DNA of 64,000 nucleotides, from positions 1 through 64,000 of the forward strand of contig CALXLH010000020.1 in the NCBI GenBank assembly GCA_944389145.1, written 5' to 3'. The translations under genes were made by a program, and so were the position numbers. The DNA comes from an uncultured Spirochaetaceae bacterium (lineage in GTDB: Bacteria; Spirochaetota; Spirochaetia; Sphaerochaetales; Sphaerochaetaceae). Under the pieces are notes generated by a model that did not search any database, was not told the origin of the DNA, and saw nothing but the letters and a program-made list of their open reading frames with translations. Of this stretch, positions 17,207 through 25,209 are shown one piece after another (the stretch's first letter is position 1; every line of letters starts with the position of its first letter).

Positions 17207-17635
17207 TCAGTACCTGTAGTAGATTCCTCTATAGTATATATGAGGTGACAATCCTTCCTCTATTATGACTTCAAGCATATCATCATAATCTGTCCTCGTG
17301 ATATGGAATGAGGTTGGATATCCATAATATCCGCTGTGTATCGTCAGATCCAGGTAATCATATCCTCCGTATGCTGAGTATCCGTAATCGATATCTGAGA
17401 TATATGCTCCTGGGTAATCGAGTATCGCCGAGGTGCTGAAGTAACGGCCATCGACCGTTCCTGATATCGAGTCCTCCGTGATTATCAGGTTCCCGCCGGG
17501 GCCTGTCCAGGTATCCCTTGCCCATAAAGGCGTCGAGAAGCGATCGTCATTGATCAATATGAGGTCACATGATGACATGAGGATGATGACAAGCAGCACT
17601 GATATGATGATGTAGCTATGGCGCCTTCCCTTCAT
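17207..17635 (-). CDS. Small lipoprotein of unknown function
   Basis: A 142-residue protein with a hydrophobic N terminus ending in the lipobox M-S-S-C near residue 23. The mature part is short, rich in tyrosine, glycine and isoleucine, and strand-like (A-W/T-W-T-G-P-G-G-N-L-I-I, then Y-G-Y-S-A-Y-G-G-Y-D-Y). The W-T-G pattern resembles small lipocalin-like repeats in bacterial lipoproteins, but this is only a resemblance. TAGAAT ends 6 nt before the ATG with no Shine-Dalgarno sequence. Confidence 0.68.
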   Translation of the reverse strand: MKGRRHSYIIISVLLVIILMSSCDLILINDDRFSTPLWARDTWTGPGGNLIITEDSISGTVDGRYFSTSAILDYPGAYISDIDYGYSAYGGYDYLDLTIHSGYYGYPTSFHITRTDYDDMLEVIIEEGLSPHIYYRGIYYRY

Positions 17636-17641
17636 ATGCAG

Positions 17642-17670
17642 ATTCTACCGTAGGGCTGGACGTATTGGAA
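17642..17670 (-). promoter_or_regulatory. Promoter of the 17635 lipoprotein gene
   Basis: On the minus strand, TTCCAA (17670-17665), 17-nt spacer, TAGAAT (17647-17642), then 6 nt to the ATG. Confidence 0.5.
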
Positions 17671-17744
17671 GGGAGCTGCTGGATCTTATGCTGATTTAAC
17701 GCAGCTATCACATGCAATCATGATACTCATGGTAATCTTAGGCC

Positions 17745-18275
17745 ATGGATGGTGTCGTTATCACATATTCGAGCGTATATGGCTCATCAAGGAAGTATGC
17801 GGAGAAGCTGGCAGAACGGCTTGGCATTCCTCTGTCAGAGGCATCATGCGCGGATTTCCATGATGCGGGGCTTATCGTGCATTTCGGCGGTCTTTATGCA
17901 GGCTCTCTCCTCGGATTGAGGAGCGTGGCTGGACGGATACCGGAGGATGCTTCCCTTTACATCGTGTCCGTAGGAATCGCAGATCCAGGCGAGGAACGCA
18001 ACGCGCGAGCCATAGATGATGTGGTCTGGAAGCACATTCCGGATGGAATGAGGGATCGAGTGAGGGTATTCCATCTTCGCGGTCGCTTGGATTATCCTGC
18101 CATGACGGTAAGGCATCGCGCGATGATGTGGATGCTCTGCAGATGGATCATGCATAAGGAGAGTCGGAGCCATGAGGATCAGATGATCCTTGATACCTAT
18201 GGTTCCGTGGTTGACTTCATGGATCCCGGATCGATAGAACCGATTGCCAGCGCAGTGGAGGCCTGGCGGCAATGA
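17745..18275 (+). CDS. Flavodoxin-fold protein (HemG-like)
   Basis: A 176-residue flavodoxin-domain protein. The FMN phosphate-binding loop is at the N terminus (Y-S-S-V-Y-G-S-S-R-K-Y-A, residues ~8-19). The central V-H-F-G-G-L-Y-A-G and the later V-S-V-G-I-A-D-P match the protoporphyrinogen-oxidase-like flavodoxin_5 group. No haem genes are nearby, so the role is open; a small FMN redox protein is the safe call. There is no Shine-Dalgarno sequence; a weak TAATCT ends 6 nt before the ATG. Its last 79 bases overlap the convergent glycosylase gene. Confidence 0.78.
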   Translation: MDGVVITYSSVYGSSRKYAEKLAERLGIPLSEASCADFHDAGLIVHFGGLYAGSLLGLRSVAGRIPEDASLYIVSVGIADPGEERNARAIDDVVWKHIPDGMRDRVRVFHLRGRLDYPAMTVRHRAMMWMLCRWIMHKESRSHEDQMILDTYGSVVDFMDPGSIEPIASAVEAWRQ

Positions 18276-18892
18276 GCTGCGATCGGGCAGTGATCGCATA
18301 TGGCTGTCTTCCTGCAGCAGGTGATGCAGTGATCGAGGATGAGCCAGTGGAAATATCCGTAAAGCCGGGCGTCCTGAGGAATGCCTGCCTCGAAGAACTG
18401 CCTTATCTCCCTGTCATCCTGGAATCCGTAGCCTAGGCGGCCAAGGAGGCGGCGCGTGTATGCATCGATGATGAAGGATGGCTTGCGGATGGCATATACG
18501 AGGATTGCATCGGCTGTCTCCTCTCCGATTCCCTTTATGTCCAGAAGCTCACTACGTAGGCTGGCCGTAGGGTTGTCCGATGCCTTTGCCGCATCATAGG
18601 AGTATGTCCTGAACCATTCGGCGACGCTCCTGATGGTACGTGCCTTGGCCTTCTGGAAGCCGCAAGGCCTTATAAGGCTCTCCATCTCTTCCTCATTCAT
18701 CCGGCCAAGCCCGTCAGGCGACATCATATCTCCGATGAGTGCCGAAGCCTTCTCGACATTCCTCCATGCGGTGTTCTGCACGAGTATGGCCTGTACCATG
18801 ACGGTGAATGGATCCTCGGACCACCAGCGCGGCTGTCCATAGCCATGGAGCAGGAGCTCATATAATCCTTCAGCGCTTATCATATCCTTCAT
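18197..18892 (-). CDS. HhH-GPD DNA glycosylase, endonuclease III-like
   Basis: Base-excision repair protein with an iron-sulphur cluster. The helix-hairpin-helix L-L-D-I-K-G-I-G-E-E-T-A-D is at residues 117-128 and the catalytic aspartate D143 lies in I-I-D-A-Y-T-R-R. The position of the Nth lysine nucleophile is glutamate (E125), as in the MagIII/COG2231 group, so it is probably a monofunctional alkyl-base glycosylase and not an AP lyase. Cysteines 192, 199, 202 and 208 fit C-x6-C-x2-C-x5-C. The start is uncertain (18922, 18892 or 18883); 18892 gives a family-like N terminus. The last ~25 residues lie antisense to the flavodoxin gene. Confidence 0.85.
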   Translation of the reverse strand: MKDMISAEGLYELLLHGYGQPRWWSEDPFTVMVQAILVQNTAWRNVEKASALIGDMMSPDGLGRMNEEEMESLIRPCGFQKAKARTIRSVAEWFRTYSYDAAKASDNPTASLRSELLDIKGIGEETADAILVYAIRKPSFIIDAYTRRLLGRLGYGFQDDREIRQFFEAGIPQDARLYGYFHWLILDHCITCCRKTAICDHCPIAAHCRQASTALAIGSIDPGSMKSTTEP

Positions 18893-18937
18893 CCACCGCT
18901 GATTCTGCGGCCATGGCGTCATGCCGTCAATACATGC

Positions 18938-18967
18938 TTGAACGCACTGACCTCATGATGCTACCGT
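18938..18967 (+). promoter_or_regulatory. Promoter of the GNAT gene at 18974
   Basis: TTGAAC (18938-18943), 18-nt spacer, TACCGT (18962-18967), then 6 nt to the ATG, with no Shine-Dalgarno sequence. Confidence 0.42.
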
Positions 18968-18973
18968 CATGGC

Positions 18974-19489
18974 ATGATAAGGAAGGCTAGGGAAGAGGAC
19001 ATAAAGGCTGTTGCCGCAATCTATGATGAGCTTCATGATGCAGAGGAGCGCGGGGATATCACAGTGGGATGGCGGCGTGGGGTCTATCCTACGGAAATGA
19101 CCGCCGAGGATGCATTCAGGCGTGGAGATCTTTTCGTCGATGATGAGGAATGCATCGTTGCTGCTGCGATAATAAACAAGCGTCAGGTCGATGCATATGA
19201 TGGCGCTGCCTGGAGGTATCCAGCACAGCCTGATGAGGTGATGGTGCTTCACACGCTTGTCGTATCTCCTGATGCATCAGGAAGGGGCTACGGAAAGGCT
19301 TTCGTTGCCTTCTATGAGGCGTATGCCGCGGAGAATGGCTGCAGATATCTGCGTATGGATACCAACGAGCGCAACGTCCGTGCCCGTGCCATGTATAAGA
19401 AGCTTGGCTATGAGGAGATAGGTATCGTTCCTACCTTGTTCAATGGCATCGAGGGAGTGGGGCTGGTCCTTCTGGAGAAGAGGCTCTGA
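18974..19489 (+). CDS. GNAT family N-acetyltransferase
   Basis: A 171-residue acetyl-CoA-dependent acyltransferase of unknown substrate. It starts M-I-R-K-A-R-E-E-D-I, the usual first strand and helix. The acetyl-CoA pyrophosphate loop appears as V-S-P-D-A-S-G-R-G-Y-G-K-A, followed by A-R-A-M-Y-K-K-L-G-Y-E-E-I-G typical of the last helix and strand. It is a single gene with no partner. Confidence 0.88.
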   Translation: MIRKAREEDIKAVAAIYDELHDAEERGDITVGWRRGVYPTEMTAEDAFRRGDLFVDDEECIVAAAIINKRQVDAYDGAAWRYPAQPDEVMVLHTLVVSPDASGRGYGKAFVAFYEAYAAENGCRYLRMDTNERNVRARAMYKKLGYEEIGIVPTLFNGIEGVGLVLLEKRL

Positions 19490-19611
19490 GAAGATAAGAA
19501 CGGTAGATAAGGCAGCCGGCAGGACTACCGTCTGTGATGTCGGTCAGACATCTCTGTAGCCAGGAGGCTGTCCTTGCCTTCTCCTCTATCCAGATTTAGG
19601 ATTCAGGTGAG

Positions 19612-20097
19612 ATGTATTGCATGTTTTATAGAAGGCTACTGAAAGCGTCATGCTTCATGCTGATAGCGATCTTCGCGGTCTCATCTCCTCTGTATGCGGA
19701 GGATGATCGTTCACGGTTTGATGAGGCAATAAGCAATGATGATATGAATATGCTCCTGGAGCTGATTGCCTCTGGTGCTGACGTGGATGCAAGAGATGAA
19801 AGGGGATGGACACCGCTGATGCGTGCCGCAGCTTACAATGGCGACCCGGATATCATCAAGACGCTGCTTGATGCTGGTGCAGATGTGAATGCAAGGGATA
19901 ATCTTGGCTTTACGCCGCTGATGCATGCTGTCCCTCGCTTTAATAGCAATTCTGATATGATCATCGCTCTGCTTGATGCAGGTGCTGATGCAAAAGCTAA
20001 AGATATATATGGAAAGCGTGCCGTTGATTATGCCAAGGATAACAGCCGCATCTACAGGACAAATGCATACTGGACCCTGAATGATGCGAGCTTTTGA
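19612..20097 (+). CDS. Exported ankyrin-repeat protein
   Basis: A 161-residue protein. Residues ~8-30 form a signal peptide ending S-P-L-Y-A-E. The mature part holds three ankyrin repeats (L-I-A-S-G-A-D-V-D-A-R-D, L-D-A-G-A-D-V-N-A-R-D and L-D-A-G-A-D-A-K-A-K-D). Secreted or periplasmic ankyrin proteins bind other proteins; the partner is unknown. Two starts are possible (19612 and 19621). TTGCCT and TAGGAT with a 17-nt spacer lie just upstream. Confidence 0.8.
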   Translation: MYCMFYRRLLKASCFMLIAIFAVSSPLYAEDDRSRFDEAISNDDMNMLLELIASGADVDARDERGWTPLMRAAAYNGDPDIIKTLLDAGADVNARDNLGFTPLMHAVPRFNSNSDMIIALLDAGADAKAKDIYGKRAVDYAKDNSRIYRTNAYWTLNDASF

Positions 20098-20150
20098 TTG
20101 GATTCTTGAGATACCGTATTTGATTCGTAATCAGTACTGTATATAACAAA

Positions 20151-20176
20151 GGAGCGGCTCCTTGAAATACCGCTCC
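20151..20176 (-). terminator. Terminator of tRNA-Arg
   Basis: Read on the minus strand, GGAGCGG and CCGCTCC form the stem and TTTGTTAT follows. It lies 46 bases after the tRNA 3' end. Confidence 0.7.
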
Positions 20177-20221
20177 TCGCTTCATAAGAAAAGGCTCTGT
20201 ATCACCTTTTATGTCTTAAGA

Positions 20222-20295
20222 TGATCCTGAGCAGATTCGAACTGCTGACCTTCCGCTTAGGAGGCGGACGCTCTATCCAGCTGAGCTACAGGATC
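20222..20295 (-). tRNA. tRNA-Arg (anticodon CCT)
   Basis: A 74-nt cloverleaf. The acceptor stem GATCCTG/CAGGATC has discriminator A. The D arm contains AGCTCAGCTGGATAGAGC. The anticodon stem TCCGC/GCGGA encloses CTCCTAA, giving anticodon CCT, which reads AGG. The T arm has loop TTCGAAT. The 3' CCA is not encoded. AGG is a common arginine codon in this window. Confidence 0.97.
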
Positions 20296-20317
20296 GCCGC
20301 TTTGCACGCTGAATGAC

Positions 20318-20346
20318 AAAATACCGCATTTACGCGTATTAGGCAA
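20318..20346 (-). promoter_or_regulatory. Promoter of tRNA-Arg
   Basis: On the minus strand, TTGCCT (20346-20341), 17-nt spacer, TATTTT (20323-20318). The predicted start is about 15 nt before the mature 5' end. tRNA-Gln at 58583 has the same -10 hexamer. Confidence 0.6.
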
Positions 20347-20459
20347 GAGGGTAGGCGCCTCTTAGCCTCATATTGGCATACTTATAATATGCTTATGCCT
20401 AATCTGTTTGGTTTTAAGGCATTAAGCGTAGAAATTATTTCATAAAGGCTGTCCTGATG

Positions 20460-20488
20460 TTGCATGAAAATGCAATTTTCTGTATACA
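20460..20488 (+). promoter_or_regulatory. Promoter of the liv operon
   Basis: TTGCAT (20460-20465), 17-nt spacer, TATACA (20483-20488). The leader is about 35 nt with GGAGGTG before the livK ATG. The 165 bases upstream are AT-rich and contain TATAAT-like strings but no clear operator. Confidence 0.6.
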
Positions 20489-20528
20489 GTGAGATAACTT
20501 TTTCCCGGTTCACTATGGAGGTGTATAT

Positions 20529-21716
20529 ATGAGAAAGGCTATTATAATGCTCCTTGTGGCGCTTTTCGCCATTGCCGGCGTCTATGCAGGCGGAGCTGGT
20601 GAGAGCGGCGATTCCGATGTATACAAGATCGGCTTCATCGGACCTCTCACGGGAGATAATGCAAACTATGGAATCAGATGTTCCAATGCTGCACGCCTTG
20701 CCATCGATGAGATCAACGCGGCTGGCGGAATAGATGGAAAGCAGCTCGAGCTTATCGCGGAGAACAGCGAGGGAACTGTCGAGAAGGCGCTTTCCAGCTA
20801 TGAGAAGCTCGCATATACCGATGAGGTGTGCGCGATCATCGGACCTGTCTTCACCGGTCCGGCTCTTGCGGTTGCGCAGCGCTGCCAGGAGGATGGCATC
20901 GTGATGATCTCCCCGTCAGCTACCCATAAGGATGTCACTGCCCAGGCGATCACGAACCCTGACGGACTGAACTATGTCTTCAGGACCGTTCCTTCCGATG
21001 CTCTCCAGTCTGAGGTCGCGGCTCATTACTTCTATGAGGTGCTTGGCTTCAGGAAGCTCGCCTCCCTTTATGCGATGAACGACTACAGCCAAGGCCTTGC
21101 TGATGGCATGGCTGAGACCTTCACATCTCTCGGCGGAGAGATCGTTGCCAGCGAGACCTGCATGGTCGGTGATAAGGACTTCAGGACACAGCTTACCCAG
21201 ATCAGGTCTGCAGGCCCTGAGGCAATCTACATCCCGAACTACACGGTAGAGGATGCGCAGATCCTTGAGCAGGCTGCACAGCTTGGCATCACGGTTCCGT
21301 TCCTCTCAAGCGATGGCTTCTCCGATCCTGAGATCTACAACCTTGCCGGAGACTTCACCGATGGCGTCATCTACGTCGGTCCTGCCCAGGCAGAGGCTTC
21401 TTCTATCCTCTCTGATTTCCAGGCCGCATATTCCGCAGCATATAACGGTGATGCTCCTGATTCATTCGCCACCAATTCCTATGATGCGACATATATCATC
21501 GCAGCAGCCCTCGATGCCGCTGATTCAGGGGACACGAAGGCTGTAAGGGATCAGGTAGCAGCTACCAAGGACTTCCTTGGCGCTAACGGCACGATCAACT
21601 TCGCCGCCAACGGCGATCTCGTCGCAAGCCAGGGCGTATATGAAGTCGAAGGTACTACTCCTGTATACATCGGTTCGTTCCAGGTCGTGGACGGACATAT
21701 CGTGCAGGTTGACTGA
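20529..21716 (+). CDS. livK: Branched-chain amino acid ABC transporter, binding protein
   Basis: Periplasmic receptor of a Liv-type importer, 395 residues. The signal region M-R-K-A-I-I-M-L-L-V-A-L-F-A-I-A-G-V-Y-A-G-G-A lacks the cysteine that lipid-anchored versions have, so it should be a soluble periplasmic protein. The body is a Peripla_BP_6 domain: Y-K-I-G-F-I-G-P-L-T-G-D-N-A near the start, then A-I-I-G-P-V-F-T-G-P and the S-P-S-A-T segment that usually contacts the ligand. Strong Shine-Dalgarno. A hairpin separates it from livH. Confidence 0.93.
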   Translation: MRKAIIMLLVALFAIAGVYAGGAGESGDSDVYKIGFIGPLTGDNANYGIRCSNAARLAIDEINAAGGIDGKQLELIAENSEGTVEKALSSYEKLAYTDEVCAIIGPVFTGPALAVAQRCQEDGIVMISPSATHKDVTAQAITNPDGLNYVFRTVPSDALQSEVAAHYFYEVLGFRKLASLYAMNDYSQGLADGMAETFTSLGGEIVASETCMVGDKDFRTQLTQIRSAGPEAIYIPNYTVEDAQILEQAAQLGITVPFLSSDGFSDPEIYNLAGDFTDGVIYVGPAQAEASSILSDFQAAYSAAYNGDAPDSFATNSYDATYIIAAALDAADSGDTKAVRDQVAATKDFLGANGTINFAANGDLVASQGVYEVEGTTPVYIGSFQVVDGHIVQVD

Positions 21717-21732
21717 ACGAAAGAAGCTCAGC

Positions 21733-21762
21733 ATCTGCCGGAGGCCATCGCTTCCGGCAGAT
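21733..21762 (+). terminator. Hairpin between livK and livH
   Basis: ATCTGCCGGA (21733-21742) pairs with TCCGGCAGAT (21753-21762), followed by CTGTTTGATTATT. It probably acts as a partial terminator or 3' end stabiliser that keeps livK mRNA more abundant than the permease message. The operon continues past it. Confidence 0.65.
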
Positions 21763-21789
21763 CTGTTTGATTATTAATCGGAGGCGTCA

Positions 21790-22710
21790 GTGGTTACGCT
21801 CACACTCTATCTTCAGTACATCGTCAACGGTCTTACGCTGGGGGCCATCTATTCGCTTATCGCTCTTGGCTATACGATGGTGTACGGCATATTGAAGTTC
21901 ATAAATTTCGCCCATGGCGATATCCTCATGGTCGGGGCCTTCGTGGGCCTTATCGTCTATGAGGCGCTTCTTGGCACATCCACATCAGGCGCGTGGATGC
22001 TTATCGCCTTCTTCATCGCCATGATCGCCAGCATGGCCTTCTGCGCGGTGCTTGGCATGTTCATCGAGCGCGTGGCATATAAGCCGCTGAGGAATGCGAA
22101 CAGGCTTGCTCCTCTGCTGTCGGCCATAGGCGTGTCGTTCATCCTCTCCAATGGAGCGGCATGGATGTTCGGTACGCAGTCGCGCCGCTTCCCATATCCT
22201 TTCGATAATACCCCGCTGACATTCCTCGGGATCTCGATAACCCCTCATCAGATACTCATACTCGTCGTCTCTGTCGCGATGATGCTGGTACTTGCCTTCT
22301 TCGTTAACAAGACGCGCATGGGCAAGGCCATGAGGGCCACATCCCTCGATCAGCCTACCAGCCAGCTGATGGGAATAAACGTGAACAGGGTGATCTCCCT
22401 GACGTTCGCGATCGGCTCTGCGCTGGCTGCCGTCGGAGGCATCCTCGCGGCATTTGATTTCCGCGTCTATCCATCCATGGGAACGATGACGGGACTCAAG
22501 GCATTCGTAGCCGCTGTCATCGGAGGCATCGGAAGCATTCCTGGAGCCATGCTTGGAGGCATCCTCCTTGGAATACTTGAGGCGGTAGGCGCTCCTCTGC
22601 TTCACATCCCCAACGGTCTTCGCGATACCGTCGCATTCGCCGTCCTGATCATAGTCCTCCTGTTCCGACCGGAGGGAATACTCGGTAAGAACGAGAGGGA
22701 GAAGGTCTGA
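21790..22710 (+). CDS. livH: Branched-chain amino acid ABC transporter permease LivH
   Basis: Inner-membrane permease of 306 residues with about eight hydrophobic helices. The N-terminal block G-L-T-L-G-A-I-Y-S-L-I-A-L-G-Y-T-M-V-Y-G and F-I-N-F-A-H-G-D are conserved in LivH. The start is GTG, preceded by GGAGGCG. The second half contains the E-A-A-like cytoplasmic loop that contacts the ATPases. It is followed one base later by livM. Confidence 0.94.
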   Translation: MVTLTLYLQYIVNGLTLGAIYSLIALGYTMVYGILKFINFAHGDILMVGAFVGLIVYEALLGTSTSGAWMLIAFFIAMIASMAFCAVLGMFIERVAYKPLRNANRLAPLLSAIGVSFILSNGAAWMFGTQSRRFPYPFDNTPLTFLGISITPHQILILVVSVAMMLVLAFFVNKTRMGKAMRATSLDQPTSQLMGINVNRVISLTFAIGSALAAVGGILAAFDFRVYPSMGTMTGLKAFVAAVIGGIGSIPGAMLGGILLGILEAVGAPLLHIPNGLRDTVAFAVLIIVLLFRPEGILGKNEREKV

Positions 22711-22711
22711 T

Positions 22712-23644
22712 ATGATTAACTTCTTCATGCTCATTTTGATATACTCCGGCGTCTATGCCCTCATGGCCATAGGGCAGAACTGCATAACCGGCTCAACCGG
22801 CATGCTCTCACTCTGCCATGCCGGATTCTTCTGCATCGGCAGCTATGCTACCGCGATTGTCTGCAAGGTCTTCGGCCTGTCATTCTGGCTCTCGCTTCCA
22901 GTGGCGGCTATCGCGGCAGGCTTCGTCGGATTCCTGATCGGAGTCCCGACGCTGCGCCTGAAGGGAGACTATCTCTGCATAGCCACGCTGGGACTTGGCG
23001 AGATAATCCGCAACATCGCCACTAATATCAATCCGGTAGGCATAAACAGCATCCCTCGTGCATCGCTTTTCGGCTATCAGTTCGCATCGCGAAACAAGAT
23101 GGCGTTCATATTCCTCATATGGGCATTCGTCATCATCTTCTACATCCTGTTCCAGCAGCTTGCGCACTCCCGCCTCGGACGTGCGATGACGGCTATCAGG
23201 GAGGATGAGGTGGCCGCCCAGTCGAACGGTATCAATGTCACGAAATACAAGATCAGCTCATTCGTGCTTGGTGCCGCGATCGGTGGCATAGCGGGATGCT
23301 TCCAGACCGCGTATACCCTTACGGTGAGTCCGTCTTCCTATACCTTCATGGTATCTGTGATGGTGCTTTGCACCGTCGTTCTCGGTGGAATGGGCAATGC
23401 GAAGGCTGTCATACTCGGAGCCTTCATCATCCAGTTCATATCATACTTCCAGCAGCTTACCGGACTTACGAACGTAATCCCGCCGCAGGCGAACCAGATG
23501 ATCTTCGGCCTCATCCTTGTCGTCATGATGATCTGGAGGCCGCAGGGACTCCTCGGCAGGGATAAGTACCGCTATGGAGATCCTCGTACCTGGAGGCAGA
23601 AGATCGCAGAGTCATTCGGCAGGAAGAAGGGAGGTGAGAGATGA
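22712..23644 (+). CDS. livM: Branched-chain amino acid ABC transporter permease LivM
   Basis: Second permease subunit, 310 residues, with about eight membrane segments. The motif G-Q-N-C-I-T-G-S-T-G-M-L-S-L-C-H-A-G-F-F corresponds to the L-x-G-Y-x-G-x-x-S-L-G-x-A region of LivM, and R-A-M-T-A-I-R-E-D-E-V-A-A is the coupling loop. Its stop overlaps the livG start by 4 bases, pointing to translational coupling. Confidence 0.94.
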   Translation: MINFFMLILIYSGVYALMAIGQNCITGSTGMLSLCHAGFFCIGSYATAIVCKVFGLSFWLSLPVAAIAAGFVGFLIGVPTLRLKGDYLCIATLGLGEIIRNIATNINPVGINSIPRASLFGYQFASRNKMAFIFLIWAFVIIFYILFQQLAHSRLGRAMTAIREDEVAAQSNGINVTKYKISSFVLGAAIGGIAGCFQTAYTLTVSPSSYTFMVSVMVLCTVVLGGMGNAKAVILGAFIIQFISYFQQLTGLTNVIPPQANQMIFGLILVVMMIWRPQGLLGRDKYRYGDPRTWRQKIAESFGRKKGGER

Positions 23645-24420
23645 AGCTCCTGACTACTGATCATCTTACCCGTGAGTTCGGAGGAGTTATCGCTGTCAAT
23701 GATGTCTCCTTCAATGTCGAGGCAGGACTCGTAACTGGACTTATCGGCCCGAATGGAGCGGGAAAGACGACGCTCTTCAATCAGATAACCGGCGTGGACA
23801 GGCCTACAAGCGGCACAATAACGTTCGATGGCATGGACATAACGGGATTCCCCGCATGGAAGGTGAGCCGGCTTGGCATCGCACGTACATTCCAGAACAT
23901 CAGGCTCTACAAGGAGCTTACGGTGGTCGAGAACGTGATGATGGGACTGCATTTCAAGGTCGGCAGCGATCCCTTCCATGGACGATTCCTGCAGGCAATC
24001 AAGAGCTATGTGTTCGCCCAGCGTGAGAACAGGATGGTATATGAGAAGGCCCTTGAATGGCTGAGGTTCTTCGATCTTGAGGCCCATGCCCAGGATTTCG
24101 CGAGGAGCCTTCCATATGGTAAGCAGAGGGAGCTGGAGATAGCCCGCGCGCTTGCTGCCGATCCAAAGCTCCTCTTCCTTGATGAGCCGGCTGCGGGAAT
24201 GAATCCGGCTGAGACTGCGCATCTGATGGAGGTCGTCGATAAGATACGCTCCCTCGGCGTTACCGTGGTGCTTATCGAGCATGACATGAAGCTCGTGATG
24301 AACATATGCGACCAGATCACGGTCCTGAACTTCGGTACGAAGATCGCGGAGGGAACGCCTCAGGCGATCAAGCACGACAAGGCTGTCATAGAAGCGTATC
24401 TGGGCAAGGAGGAGGACTGA
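23641..24420 (+). CDS. livG: Branched-chain amino acid ABC transporter ATPase LivG
   Basis: Cytoplasmic ATPase of 259 residues. Walker [21 protein letters not shown] (LivG-specific Q-loop region), Walker [14 protein letters not shown] and the H-loop histidine in I-E-H-D-M are present. The signature is S-L-P-Y-G-K-Q-R, the usual L-S-Y-G variant of LivG. It overlaps livM by 4 bases and livF by 1. Confidence 0.96.
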   Translation: MKLLTTDHLTREFGGVIAVNDVSFNVEAGLVTGLIGPNGAGKTTLFNQITGVDRPTSGTITFDGMDITGFPAWKVSRLGIARTFQNIRLYKELTVVENVMMGLHFKVGSDPFHGRFLQAIKSYVFAQRENRMVYEKALEWLRFFDLEAHAQDFARSLPYGKQRELEIARALAADPKLLFLDEPAAGMNPAETAHLMEVVDKIRSLGVTVVLIEHDMKLVMNICDQITVLNFGTKIAEGTPQAIKHDKAVIEAYLGKEED

Positions 24421-25157
24421 TGGACATACTGAATATCAAGGGAATATCCGTATCATATGGCAACATCAGGGCTCTGTCTGATGTATCGATAAACGTGGGG
24501 CAGGGCGGCATCGTCTCCCTCATCGGAGCCAATGGCGCAGGAAAGTCCACGCTCCTCAATTCCATAGTCGGTCTCGTCCCGCTCTCTCAGGGGGCGATAG
24601 TGTTCGATGGCGAGGAGATATGCCAGGCTAAGTCTGTCCACCACCATCATCTGACCACTGACCTTATCGTGCGCCGTGGAATCGCCCTTGTTCCGGAAGG
24701 CCGTCATGTCTTTGCCGATATGACCGTGGAGGAGAATCTCGACATGGGAGCATTCATGGTCCGCGATCAGGCTCTTATCGAGCGACGCAAGGCCGAGATG
24801 TATGACTTCTTCCCTATCCTTGGCGCTCGGCGCCGGCAGAAGACCAGGTCTCTTTCCGGCGGAGAGCAGCAGATGATGGCTATCGCCCGCGCGCTCATGT
24901 CATCTCCGCGCCTGCTGCTTCTGGATGAGCCCGGATTGGGCCTTGCCCCGCTTGTGGTCCAGGACATCTTCAATAAGATCAGGATCATCAACGAGGAGAA
25001 TGATGTGACAGTGCTCCTCGTCGAGCAGAATGCGAAGCTTGCCCTCAAGACGTCCGATTACGGCTATGTCATCGAGAATGGCAGGATCGTCCTTGAGGAT
25101 AAGGGCGAGAATCTTCTGAATAATGAGCGGGTGCAGAAGGCTTATCTTGGCGCTTAG
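24420..25157 (+). CDS. livF: Branched-chain amino acid ABC transporter ATPase LivF
   Basis: Second ATPase, 245 residues from the ATG that overlaps the livG stop (TGATG); the frame is open further upstream but that part lies inside livG. Walker A G-A-N-G-A-G-K-S-T, signature L-S-G-G-E-Q-Q, Walker B L-L-L-L-D-E-P-G-L-G-L-A-P and the LivF hallmark V-P-E-G-R-H-V-F are present. There is a short insertion with four histidines in a row (S-V-H-H-H-H-L-T, about residue 70) before the V-P-E-G-R segment, longer than usual for the family. Confidence 0.95.
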   Translation: MDILNIKGISVSYGNIRALSDVSINVGQGGIVSLIGANGAGKSTLLNSIVGLVPLSQGAIVFDGEEICQAKSVHHHHLTTDLIVRRGIALVPEGRHVFADMTVEENLDMGAFMVRDQALIERRKAEMYDFFPILGARRRQKTRSLSGGEQQMMAIARALMSSPRLLLLDEPGLGLAPLVVQDIFNKIRIINEENDVTVLLVEQNAKLALKTSDYGYVIENGRIVLEDKGENLLNNERVQKAYLGA

Positions 25158-25209
25158 CCTTTGATTTCCCCGCCTTTGGGGTTATCATTGGGGTAGAGAG
25201 GAGGTATAG

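Noticed and set aside
21985-22734. Minus-strand open frame of 249 codons across livH
   Set aside because: Antisense shadow of a clear permease gene; the product is rich in E, R, D and H with no domain.
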